The notes under the pieces were generated by a model. That model searched no databases. It saw only the letters and a program-made list of their open reading frames with translations, and was not told where the DNA came from. From Mycogone perniciosa (taxonomy: Eukaryota; Ascomycota; Sordariomycetes; Hypocreales; Hypocreaceae): DNA of 64,000 nt. The first letter of the stretch is position 1. Each line of letters starts with the position of its first letter. The stretch is taken from positions 124,001 to 188,000 of the forward strand of contig JAOALB010000002.1 in assembly GCA_025331125.1 (NCBI GenBank), in the 5' to 3' direction. A program made the position numbers and the translations under genes. Below, in pieces: positions 23,793 through 34,223 of the stretch.

Positions 23793-25289
23793 CTATCGAA
23801 TCTTGTACACGCAAGGCTTGAGAATCACCCCTTCATTAGCCTCAGCCTGCTCCTCGTCGTCTTGTGTCCGACCAAAGACCTTCTTCTTTTTAGCACCCGC
23901 CTCTTCGGGTTTGGCGCCTTTGCCCTTGGTAGGCGTAGCGCCCTTGATGAAATGCATCTTGACAAACATCCTGTTGGACAGGTCAACGGCCTCGCCGCGA
24001 TCACCCTGGAGTATGAAACCTCTCTTCCTCAACGCCTCAACAAAGGCGGAGACGTCCGTCTCACGGCGCCGGTCATCCGTTCCATCCACCTCAACAGCTA
24101 GATCCTCAGCGTAGCGACCGGCAGCCTCGGCGTCTTTCGCAAGGGTCTCCTTCGTCGGCTTGCGCCGGTTTCCGACGCTGTGAGAGACGGGTGCGTTCTT
24201 GTTGCGGACCGGGCCGAAGCGGCTCTTGATTTCAGCGACCCAGAGCTCGCCCTTCCAGTGGAGGATACGGTAGGCCTCTTCGATGAAGTCGAGCCAATTG
24301 GTGCCCATGAGTGCGAGACAGAAGATGGCGACGTTGACGGAGCCATCTTCGAGGGGCAGGTTAGCGATGTCGGCTTTTGTGACTAGGGGGCTAGGGCTTT
24401 GCAAGTCGTAGCTCTTGATATCCAGTCGGAGCTTAGATTTGTCGCCCTGAAGAGATTCTGCGAGCCGGGCGTCGCCACAGCCTAGGTCGGCGATAGTGCA
24501 AGTCCCAACTGTCCTGGGAAGGGCAGTGGCGATGAGTTTCGAAACTGGAGCAGGGCCCTTGCTCTTGCCTGGAGTTCTGACTTTGGCACGCGTCCTGATA
24601 TCTTGCAAGAAGCTGTCGACGGGATTCTCAGGCCACACCTTGACTTGCCGCCGGAAACCCTCATGGTACTCGTCGAACATCTCTGGGGACTCCTGGAAAA
24701 GACCGAAGGCCTCTTCGGAAGGCCGAGTGTAAAACGTCTCATTGAGATGGCGGAACCTTGCTGAGATGAGCTTCTCCCTCATGGAGGCCTGGAGAGGTGT
24801 GAGCTTCGAGGGGGCTGGTGGAAGAGCTGCCGGTTGTGATTTGACAATGGCGTCGGATTTTGGAGGTTCGGTCGTATTCTCAGCATCTCCTGATTTTGAA
24901 CCCTTGTCCTTCTTCTGATTTTGCTTGTCCCCTTTACCCTTGTTGTCTTTCTTATCCTTCTTTCCCTTCTTATCCGCACCCTTTGGCTGTACAGTGCTTT
25001 CAGCAGGTTTCTCGCCTTGCTTCTCACTTCCACCCTTTGCTTTCTCCTCAGAGCCCTTCCTCTGTCGCTTCAACTCCTGCTCAGGCTTCTTCTTGGTTTC
25101 GGGTTTTCTTCCCTCAACAACAGATTCCCACAGGTCGGCGACATTGGCGGCCGTGACATTCTCGTCCTTTGCGCCAGCGCCTCTCTTCCGCTTCTTGGAT
25201 TTGGCGCCTGCGGACCCGCCGCCACCTGGCACAAGCTTCTCGGCCTTCAAATCGCCAGCAGACACTGACCACCCGGGAACAGCAAACAT
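23793..25289 (-). CDS. RRP8: 25S rRNA adenine-N1 methyltransferase Rrp8
   Basis: Nucleolar SAM-dependent methyltransferase that makes m1A in large-subunit rRNA. Single exon, 498 aa. The N-terminal half is K/G-rich low-complexity (nucleolar-type basic tail); the family core begins with L-T-P-L-Q-A-S-M-R-E-K-L and S-A-R-F-R-H-L-N-E-T-F-Y-T. The SAM-binding motif is C-T-I-A-D-L-G-C-G-D-A-R-L-A, followed by V-N-V-A-I-F-C-L-A-L-M-G-T-N-W-L-D-F, both typical of Rrp8. Start chosen at 25289 (M-F-A-V-P-G-W); the open frame runs 31 codons further upstream without family character. Converges on DDI1 with only 211 bp between stop codons. Confidence 0.94.
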   Translation of the reverse strand: MFAVPGWSVSAGDLKAEKLVPGGGGSAGAKSKKRKRGAGAKDENVTAANVADLWESVVEGRKPETKKKPEQELKRQRKGSEEKAKGGSEKQGEKPAESTVQPKGADKKGKKDKKDNKGKGDKQNQKKDKGSKSGDAENTTEPPKSDAIVKSQPAALPPAPSKLTPLQASMREKLISARFRHLNETFYTRPSEEAFGLFQESPEMFDEYHEGFRRQVKVWPENPVDSFLQDIRTRAKVRTPGKSKGPAPVSKLIATALPRTVGTCTIADLGCGDARLAESLQGDKSKLRLDIKSYDLQSPSPLVTKADIANLPLEDGSVNVAIFCLALMGTNWLDFIEEAYRILHWKGELWVAEIKSRFGPVRNKNAPVSHSVGNRRKPTKETLAKDAEAAGRYAEDLAVEVDGTDDRRRETDVSAFVEALRKRGFILQGDRGEAVDLSNRMFVKMHFIKGATPTKGKGAKPEEAGAKKKKVFGRTQDDEEQAEANEGVILKPCVYKIR

Positions 25290-28012
25290 TTTGCTGGAAT
25301 TATTGTAGTGAGGAGGATTGGGATGGAATGACGGTTGGCGCAGTCGGCGTTGAGTGAACCTTTCTGAACTTTTTTTTGCCAAAGGTTCTTATCATTGTTA
25401 TCGGCGCTGGGGTCCGTGCACGCTATAATAGTACTATCGATCTTCTAGGAAAGCTTCTGGAAAAGTTTCTGCCGCAGAGTCAATGCATTGTTAAGTGTTA
25501 TTGTATTTCCATATTTCAATTCCATCCATTTCAATCCCGTTTACTTCGTATTGGATTTTATGCTTAAACTGGGAGAAATAACACGTATTTCGCAATTGAG
25601 AATGGATATTAGGACGCTTTTTGCATTTCTCGTTGACACTCAACGAGAGATGCAATAAAATGACCAAGCTCAGCTTGTCAAAGGAACTTGTACGATCTAC
25701 AGCAATTGTTACTAAATCCTTCACCTTTTACTTTGTAGATATATCATTATCTAGGTAGGTATGTCCCTAGGCTGCGAAACCAAAGACCTACAATATCGAC
25801 AAAGCCGTCTACGGAGGGCTCACGACGCTCTTCCGAGAAGACAAGCCCAAGCACATATAGTTACTGCAAGACACTCCATCCCGTAGATTCAGCCAGAGTT
25901 CTGCTCTACCCAGAAGGCAGAAGGGACTGGGTTTGCTAGAATATTCGACTGGGGGTTCGCTGTAGACATCCGGTCCCCTCTTCACTAGATGCGGAAACAC
26001 TCACGGGAACTCCGCGACTCCCGTGTCGATGGCCTCGGCTTCCGCATCTCAGGTAAAATACGGATAGATACGTGGAACCAAGTTGGGGGTTGGATCCAGC
26101 ACACACGAGCACCGAATGCGGCTCCCTACAGCTGGCTGGTCAAATGAGAATCGGACGGTGGCTGTTCCCATACATTGGTAAGATACAACTCGAAGCGGCG
26201 CAGGACGAGACGGCAGTAAGGGCGTTTGCATGGCGAACTGCGGCGCACAAAGCGAGCAACACACAGCATCTTGTGCTCTCCATGATTCATCTGCGCCCAC
26301 GCAGCGACAATGTTTTGCACATGGGGAAGAGCTATCTTGCCCATACCCGACACACTGGTGGGGAGCTACGAGATTCGATTCATCAGCAGCAGATCTCGTC
26401 GGCGCGCACAAGATGGGGCGAGGAGCCTTGGTACTCCGTGTCGAAATACCACTGCTGAAGGTGGTCTCAGACATGTATGACACGCAGGCATGAAAGAAGG
26501 GTCAGGTCGTCATGGCGAAGATGCGAGACCAGCCAACAGGACAAATAGAGGGAGGCCCTGTGGCGTCTCCAAGAGTAGATTCGGTAGGGGGGTTTCAGGC
26601 ATGCAAATCTCTGTCCCACGCGCTCTGTGTGGGAGTTTGGCCTGTGGTTCTGGAGATAACGCAGGGATCCGGTGCGAGAACACCCGCGCATTCGCGTCGT
26701 GCATCAGCGTCGTGCATCACAGCAGCCCTTGCAAACTGTGGCTGTCGTGTGTTGTATCTTGCTTTGGGATCGGCATGGGTCGCGCCTGAGACTCGTAGTA
26801 CAGGCCGATGGGTTGTGTATGACAAAGACATTACCTGCGGATCTCACTGGTGCAAGCAAGTGGTGTGTGATGGCTCTTGGAATGCATGATCTGGTGGGAG
26901 CGAATTTCACAAGCACGTACATACGCGTGCCTGTGCATGTTGCTTATAGTTGTAGCGGTGACGGTGATGGGTTTGGGTGAGGCTTGAGATCTTAATGGAT
27001 TGGATATTGTTGGTAGATATTATTAACTGAGAGTTTGTGTGGGGGCGAAACAGAGAGAGGCTGCAGAGGACGCTCCGGACCGAGAGAACGGGACACTTGT
27101 TGGAGTCCGAACGTGGTCTAGGCGTAGGTACTACCTCGAAACAGATCGGCTACCTAGTTAGCCAGGGATTTCGGAGGAGTATCTATCTTCATTCAATTGC
27201 CGTGGCGCCTCTACACGTTTTCCCCACTGCTAGCATACGAGCAACACTACGCTACTTGTACATAGGTGTAGGATTAATGTGATGTATCAACTAATTCAGC
27301 CAGCCCTACCCCGGCTGGATGGATCAAGTCCCGAACAATACTACATACATACAAGGAGGAAGTACGAAGTACGGAGCACATGAGTTTGCAGAGCGACTTG
27401 CAAGGCATAGTCCGTCTCGGCGTCATGGGTGATTGTTTGTCACCATTGCCTATGGCAAGCTCCTTGTCTTGTCCGCCAATGAACAACCACCAGACTGCTA
27501 TCCACATGCCAAAGTGTGAATAATGTACTCCGTACTACTACTGGTACTATGCTATTTTTGTTTGTCAATGGTATCCATACCCTGAGTCGACGATATATTT
27601 CGGATATCGGGACGGAAATCGCCCTCGGTTAGGCAAGAGTTGAATTAATTAATCATGTCCTAGTCCGGAGCGCCCCGCGGAGACCGAACCTACTAGTATT
27701 TATATATACCTACTTCGTACCTAGGCCCTATTATCTATCAATTTGGGATTGGAATTATTAATAACTGCTAATACTATCCCCCGTGAGAGAGGTCTTCCTG
27801 GTCTCATCTCATGTAGTATTATGTCTTCCCGCAACCATTTATCTCCCCAGATGTCTTGGCCTATCCCACGGTTCAGATGTTGGTCTGTGTTCTCCCACGA
27901 CCTCATAGTCTTAGCTTGCAGGTTCGAGGTAGCTCGAGGCTTATTCGTCCTCTTCGTCCTATTCTTCCCTAGCGCCGATGCTGTGGACGTGGCCCCTCAC
28001 CATCATACATAG

Positions 28013-28030
28013 TACTACTACTACTACTAC
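28013..28030. repeat. (TAC)6 microsatellite
   Basis: Six perfect TAC triplets in the non-coding region upstream of the Zn2Cys6 gene. An identical (TAC)6 run is at 52603-52620. Confidence 0.9.
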
Positions 28031-28150
28031 TAGTATTCTCTTCACGTCCACAAGCATCCGCATTGTTGGTGATACCCACCCAGCAAATGGCTGCACACCT
28101 CTCTGGCCTCTCTGGCTCTCCAACCTTGTCTTGCCTCGTCTCTCTACGAA

Positions 28151-28168
28151 GTACGGAGTACGGAGTAC
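28151..28168. repeat. Doubled motif GTACGGAGTACGGAGTAC
   Basis: Two overlapping perfect copies of the dispersed 11-mer. The identical 18-bp form occurs at 52281-52298. A reverse-orientation doubled form (TACTCCGTACTCCGTA) follows at 28294-28309, so this leader region carries both orientations. Confidence 0.9.
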
Positions 28169-28773
28169 TCGTATGTGCATTGCCTTGAAGGCCAGACCAG
28201 TGCATGCACGCATACCCACACACCCCTCCCCCTCCTACTCGCCCCAATTCAGGCGGCGCTCTGGACTTCGTAGGTATCTATCCTCACACATCCTACTCCG
28301 TACTCCGTATTCCCTGCCACTACACCTCTGCCGGCTTCGCTCTCAATCCCGTATTCCTGGGTGTATGTATAGCTTGCTGTACCTAGTCCCGGGCCTGTCC
28401 TAGCTCGTTTCATTGATTGGTCCCCTCTAGCTGGGTCTTGCGGGCGGAGCCCTGGCAAAGCCTTCGAATGTCTTGTTACTGGGGCTCTCTAATATTATTA
28501 AACTACCTACCTTAGGTAGTCGGTTCCAGGCCCTGCACATCAACTCTCTACAGCTCGCTCCCGACTCTCACCAACTACTAACCTTCAAAGCAATCGTACC
28601 TCCAGCTCGTTTCTACCACCTGGTTACTATCTGAGATAGAAGAAGAACTGCCTCCTATCTGCCGTAGCCTACAGGCGGTCTCTGACCGCATCCCTCCGGT
28701 CGGCTAGCCACTAAGGTATACCACTCTGTCCGATGTACCTCCACAAGAGCCTTCCGATCCGCTACCTCTGTTA

Positions 28774-28791
28774 GTACTTCGTACGAAGTAC
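28774..28791. repeat. Perfect 18-bp palindrome GTACTTCGTACGAAGTAC
   Basis: Reads identically on both strands. It sits in the pyrimidine-rich leader about 610 bp before the Zn2Cys6 start codon. The half-site GTACTTCGTAC also occurs near 63254 and 63374. Could be a dimeric factor site or part of the dispersed motif family. Confidence 0.8.
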
Positions 28792-29401
28792 ATCACCTAC
28801 CTCCTCTGCTACTCTTAGACCTGCCTCCTTCATCTCCATTCTCCTCTGCATCTCCTACATTCAGCACGCCATCTCCGTGCTTCAATACACCCTCCAAGGG
28901 CTACATATAGCTTAGGCGCCTGTTCTTTGCTTCAAGACAAGTGCTGCCCGCCACAGCTCCCCCAGACGGGCTTACAGCTCGACAATTCGCCCCAGCCCTC
29001 GAGTTACACTGGCCATGTTTCACGTCCTGCTACCCTCCTCCTCGCAACTATCCAGCATTTGATGCTTCTATCCTTCTAGCTGGCTGCGGCAGTTCTATAT
29101 TTGAGCCGGTGACTGAGTATAGCGCTAGGAATTGCCATCCACTCCACCACCCACTATCCACAATCTTCGATATCGTTGGCGTTGCCATATCCTTCGATCG
29201 CCCCCCTCTTCTCCTGGATGGTGGTCCTCTACTAGCACCACGCGGTTCTGCGTTCAAGAATCCTCACTTTTCCTTTGAAAATATCACTACCGGGACCGAT
29301 TGAGTCTTTCAGCACCATGGGAGCCTTTTCGTCAACCGATATCTGTCTCGAATAACACCCAGCTGCTTTTAGACTTTGCCCTCCGTGCGAGCCTCGTCAT
29401 C

Positions 29402-32400
29402 ATGGACAGTTCAGACGTCAAGTCGGAGCTCCAGCCCAGCTCCTCGCAACAGAATGACGGCGGAAATGATGATCCTAATCGTAAGAAGTCGAATGTGAAA
29501 AAGAGAACAAAAACTGGATGTCTCAGTGAGTATTACGTGACCCTTTCTCCTCGGAATTGCGCTGCCGTCGTTCTTGGCTCTAATCGGAACCTTTAGCTTG
29601 CCGCAAGAGACGTATCAAGTGCGATGAAGGCAGGCCAACATGTCATAACTGCATCAAGTCTAAACGCGATTGCGAAGGATATAACCAAAGGGTCATCTTC
29701 AAGGAGCCCATGGGCTCCCTTCACGCTCCATTTAGCCCGGCCATCTACCCACCAGGAACGTCACATCTTATTGATGGCTCGTTTGCCGCCCAACATGGTC
29801 GACAATCTAGAGTGCCCCTTCAAGCTATCGCGCCAAGGCCTCCTGGCTCCAACTTCACCCAACTTCACGGCCTACCTTCCCATAACGAGCCAGTATCCTA
29901 TGGACCACAATTTCTTCACCAAGCCCAGATGCCAGAGAACCATGCAGCTTACAGCCTGAACCCTGGCCAATTCCTTCAACCAGCAACATACTCGCAACTA
30001 CCGAACCCTTTGCTAGCGCAGGAAATCGTACCAGGCCCTGCTCATTATGACCACGGCCCCAATATCCAATACTTTGGCCCCAGAGACGACAACGCCGGCG
30101 AAGGCCCCTCAAATCTAAATAGGTTGAACAATGCTACCTCCTTGAATGTTCAGTCAAGCAACCTTTCTCAGCCCTGGGGTGATGAGTGGGAGTATGATGT
30201 GCCGGATGATGATGCGTCCATACCTGATTCTGTCGACGATCTACCGGATGCCCAAGACATCGTGCCTGTTGTCAAAATGTACTCTGGAGCTTGGGGTAGA
30301 AGTGCTACAGAGGTTAGGACCTTTTCCGCATTCGCCCAGAACAGCGATGTGCTTGCATACATGGACTCCCCTTATTCTTCGGAGTTCTTGAACAGTGGTT
30401 TGAGCGCCATCTTGATGCACTTCATCAATGTCACTGGTCCCAGTATATCGCTCTATGAGAGACACCCCTTTAATCCTTCTGAACAAGATCAGTTTGGTAC
30501 CGAAACCAGGTCTGGAAATGGTCTCTGGAGTTGTGAGTCTGTGTCTTCCTCAGTAACTGCGGCCTCTGTTGACTGACGTTTTAGATACATTTCCCGTTTT
30601 GGCACTTCAACATGCCAGTTTACTTCATGCGATGCTCGCGTTGGCAAGCTTACAGCTTGCAAAGCTCCAAGATAGTCCTGAGATGGCCGCATTGAAGCAT
30701 TATCACCTGTCACTTCGACGAGTAGCCAAGTATGTGAAGTCGAAAGTACCAAGCGACCAAACGACAAACGATCCGACAGCCATAACTACAACACTGGTTG
30801 CAACCATAGCTGCGACCCTCTTACTCTCTTACTTCGAGGTCTGGTCATCTGACCACACGAAATGGTGCAGCCATCTATTCGGGGCTAGGATTTTATTTCG
30901 CGGAATACGCTTGAGAGATATGAATCGACTGTGTTTACCGGCAAAGCGAATGCGGCAGCGACAAGGGCACCAGAAACGAAACAGCCATATGGCCTCTTTT
31001 CCTGGCTTCAACACAAGTACAAGATCACAAACGGGCGCAAATGCTCTAGACTACGACCTTCTAAGCGCCATTACAGGTTTCAGTATAACACCGGAAGACT
31101 ACGGCGAAAGAGAAGGGCAAATTCTGGACGACAGGGTCTTCTCTATCACTGATAAGGACATTGAAAAATACGATATGCTCGTCGATCTATTTTGGTGGTA
31201 TTGCAAGATGGATCTATATCAGAGCATATTGGGAGGAACCAAATTATTGTATGTCCCTAAAGATTGGCCAAAAACTTGGAAGCTAATACATCACAGTATG
31301 GAGTACGAATGCTGGACGCAGTGTCCGCCGAGAGGAGCTATTTCCAAGTTTAGGTCAATGTATGTGATGCTTTCCAAACCTAGTCCTCGACCCAGCGACT
31401 GCAGCAACTAACAAGCTACAGTTACGGTACATATGATCATCTAATTTTATTGCTTGGTCGTCTGGCAAGCTTCTCGTCAACAGACTTATCCAGGAAACGG
31501 AAGGCCGCGAAAAGCCAAGGCGGAGCCATGGGAGGAGGGTCTCCTCCGATGTTTGCAGGGATGCTTCCAGCAGAGGTGACGATTCACGCCCCAATGGGCT
31601 TTAGTTCTCGACGAGATGCTTCACCTCAAAGTGACTCAAACGAAGATCCCGATCCACACGGGAGCTACGAAGCTGCTCTCCAAGAATGGAATAATATACA
31701 TGAGGCTTTCGGGATATTCAAGGACCATCTCGGACCCGAGTTCAAGCCCCTTAGCACGGAATATGCTGATCGGAGGGAATCACCATTCGGGGATGCAGTG
31801 CAATTTAGAACATTCACCATTGCCGGGATCTGGATGAACTATTACATGGGATTAATTCATCTTCATCGAAGTCACCCCTCGATGCCCCCGACCGCGATGA
31901 GGGCAGCAGGATTAACAGCACACAAGACCGCTGAATATGCGATCGAAATTGGTCGAATTGCTGCTGGGCTTTCTGTTGATTGCTCACAATTCACTGAGAT
32001 AGATACGTATCTTGGTGCGGCTTTTATCGAGAGCTGCTTCTGTCTTTTTGTGGCAGCAGTTCAGGTCAGTTGCCAAGCCACATAAATAAATGGCAAGTTT
32101 ACTGACAACTTACAGTTCCAGAATGCCGCACAGCGACATTGGACGGTCCAACGAATGCATGATATTGCGCGTCTCACTGGCTGGCAGTCCGCAAGACAGA
32201 TTGCCGATGGCTGCGAATCAGCATGGATCAAAGGGGCCCAGATGGGAGGACCGCCCTACGTGAGGCCATTAGCAATCAACAACGTTCCCCTCTCAGTATG
32301 GCAAAATCCCCGTCGCATCGATCTGAGAATACAACAGGAGAACGCCGAAAGAAGCCAGGAGAACCGGGTAGTGCTAGCCAAGGCAGAAAGAGCACATTAT

Positions 32401-32481
32401 GCCCTCGGCTTGCTGGGTGTGGAAGATGATCTAGACAAACTCGAACTTCGAGATGAAATACATGTACCAAGGTCGGATTAA
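29402..32481 (+). CDS. Zn2Cys6 transcription factor with Fungal_trans_2-type region
   Basis: Nuclear fungal-specific regulator; target genes unknown. Exons 29402-29525, 29597-30532, 30585-31359, 31422-32064 and 32116-32481; 947 aa. The binuclear zinc cluster has six cysteines at residues 40, 43, 50, 57, 60 and 67 (C-x2-C-x6-C-x6-C-x2-C-x6-C), followed by C-E-G-Y-N-Q-R-V-I-F-K, a linker typical of this subfamily. The first intron lies inside the cluster, between Cys40 and Cys43, so unspliced frames miss it. A Q/P/S-rich linker and an acidic patch (D-D-D-A-S near 230) lead to the helical middle region beginning F-P-V-L-A-L-Q-H-A-S-L-L-H-A-M-L, resembling PF11951. The leader is unusually long and C/T-rich, suggesting translational or developmental control. 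Confidence 0.9.
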
Positions 32482-32836
32482 TGAAATGGGGCATGGAACT
32501 ATGGCGTTAACATACGTAGAATGGCGTGCCTGACGGGCTTTACTAGGAGGCAACAGGTCTGCAGAGGATATCCAATGGGCTTCATGAGGTAGTCGCAGCG
32601 CTGCTGCGTATAATAGTTCAAGATGGGAAAAGGACCTAGATCTGGGGGAAAGCCATGAATAGCACAAAAAGGAGGCAACATCAGGGATTTTTATGCATCC
32701 TTAGCACCGTCATTGGTCAGCAACTTAACATTAATGATACATATAGCGGACCAGCCGGGCGATTTGGATTTGCTTGCACCAGTGAGAGCTGGTCCGATGT
32801 GTGATTCTTTCTATTCTCATAAGCGCATTATCATGT
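32482..32836. other. Tail-to-tail interval between the Zn2Cys6 gene and PUP2
   Basis: 355 bp between convergent genes; no coding signal, presumably 3' untranslated sequence. Confidence 0.6.
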
Positions 32837-33733
32837 TTAATTTGCTGGCAGCCGCTCCACAACTGCAGCCATCTCGTCATCTGTGTATATTCTGAAGCCC
32901 TTGTCCTTGGTGACACTCGCCAACTGGACGTTTTTGGAGTCAAGCTTCTCTTCCATTACTTGCTTCAATGTCTTCAGAACCAGCGTCTCCGCGTCAGTGA
33001 TGGTTAAGGACTGGTCGAAACAGTTAGCGAGCGATCTTAACCAAAAAAAAGCTTATACGACGGCTCAAACAAGCGAGAGAAAGGTGACGAACCTTGTGGT
33101 ATTCATTCTGCAACTCCGCTTGTGCGCCCTCCGAACCTGATCCGATGGCCTTGGCATCATATCGATAAAATGTGCCACTGGGCTCAGCATGGAACAGCTG
33201 GGGACCGTTCTCATCGAAGCCAGCAATCAGCAGGGCGACACCAAAGGGCCGGCTCATGATGGTCTCCTCCCCGTCGGCACCCTCACCGAAGCGCAGGGCA
33301 AGGTCGCAGATGGCCTGGGTGCAGCTCTCGACGCCGAGGGGCTCGTTGTAGTTGAAGGCGTGGCTCTGGCACTCGACACGGGCGTGCTCGATCATGGAGC
33401 GGGCGTCGGCCTGGAGGCCGGACATGGCGCAGCCAATGTGGCGGTCGATCTCGACGATCTTCTCGACAGAGGAGGTTTCGAGAAGGGTGGAAGTGACGCG
33501 CTTCTCAACACCGAGGATGACGCCTTCAGAGGTGGCGACACCAATGGCGGTGGAGCCGAGCTTGATGGCCTCGAGGGAGTATTCGACTTGGAAGAGACGG
33601 CCTTCGGGGGAGAAGGTGTTGATCCCCCGATCTGAAGAAGAAGAAGAAGAGCACTAGTTAGCCATAGGATCTATGAGAAGCCGTGTAGAGGAGGGGGAGC
33701 AAGCTTGCCGTATTCGGATCTTGCCATAAACAT
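32837..33733 (-). CDS. PUP2: 20S proteasome subunit alpha type-5
   Basis: Structural alpha-ring subunit of the 20S core particle. Minus-strand exons 33733-33709, 33631-33093 and 33010-32837; 245 aa, normal length. The protein starts M-F-M-A-R-S-E-Y, continues across the first intron as D-R-G-I-N-T-F-S-P-E-G-R-L-F-Q-V-E-Y-S-L-E-A-I-K, the proteasome alpha signature, then G-S-T-A-I-G-V and the G-F-D-E-N-G-P-Q-L block, and ends with the acidic E-x2-A-A-V-V-E-R-L. The first intron begins with GC, not GT (GCAAGC..CAG), the only donor that keeps the conserved S-E-Y-D-R junction. Divergent from GCP2 with a 490-bp shared promoter. Confidence 0.96.
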
Positions 33734-34223
33734 CTCGGCGGTTTGGTTTCTGTGGGTTGGCCTTAATATGCCAGAGATGTGAGGAAATTGGGAGAGAAGA
33801 GTGAGAGCTTGAAGTTGTCTCGTAAGTGGTGGAAGGCGGGACGAGCTCGCAGTCCAGCTACCAGGCAAACACTGAGCCTACGACAGCTCTAGAGCGACAA
33901 GCACTCTGCACCAAGGTGCTGAAGCACCGCCACATTCAACGCCACAGCCGTTTCCCTCCTCCCTCTCGGAAACACTATTGATCCGAAGAGAGCAGCCCGC
34001 GACGCGCTCCTGTCCGTGTTTCACCCCACTATCATCCTGCTGCGAGCTATGGACCTGATGGTGCATATGTTCCTGAGCTTACGAAGTACATACAACACCA
34101 TAACCCCAACACACTCTGGACATTATAGCAGAAACCCGAGATCTACAGTTATTGCTAGCGGTTGGTTTTTTATGCTGCCCAACTACCCGGGACCTTGGGG
34201 TGCTCCGGATGTAGCCCGCCAGT
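33734..34223. promoter_or_regulatory. Shared divergent promoter of PUP2 and GCP2
   Basis: 490 bp between opposite start codons. No recognised factor site; I looked for the yeast proteasome element GGTGGCAAA and did not see it on either strand. Contains an ACGAAGTAC string near 34081 but no full GTACGGAGTAC motif. Confidence 0.55.

Larger units (their letters stand above)
25290..29401. other. 4.1-kb interval; leader/promoter of the downstream regulator, no gene supported
   Basis: 25380-26000 is AT-richer and featureless. 26050-27000 has overlapping open frames in four or more frames, which points to stop-poor composition rather than a gene; none resembles a family. From about 27840 to 29400 the plus strand becomes strongly C/T-rich, consistent with a long 5' leader for the Zn2Cys6 gene, with short upstream frames such as 28941-29303. 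Dispersed GTACGGAGTAC motifs and a (TAC)6 run lie here. Confidence 0.5.

Noticed and set aside
28941..29303. 120-residue plus-strand frame
   Set aside because: Low-complexity P/L/S composition in the C/T-rich leader; treated as a possible upstream ORF, not a gene.
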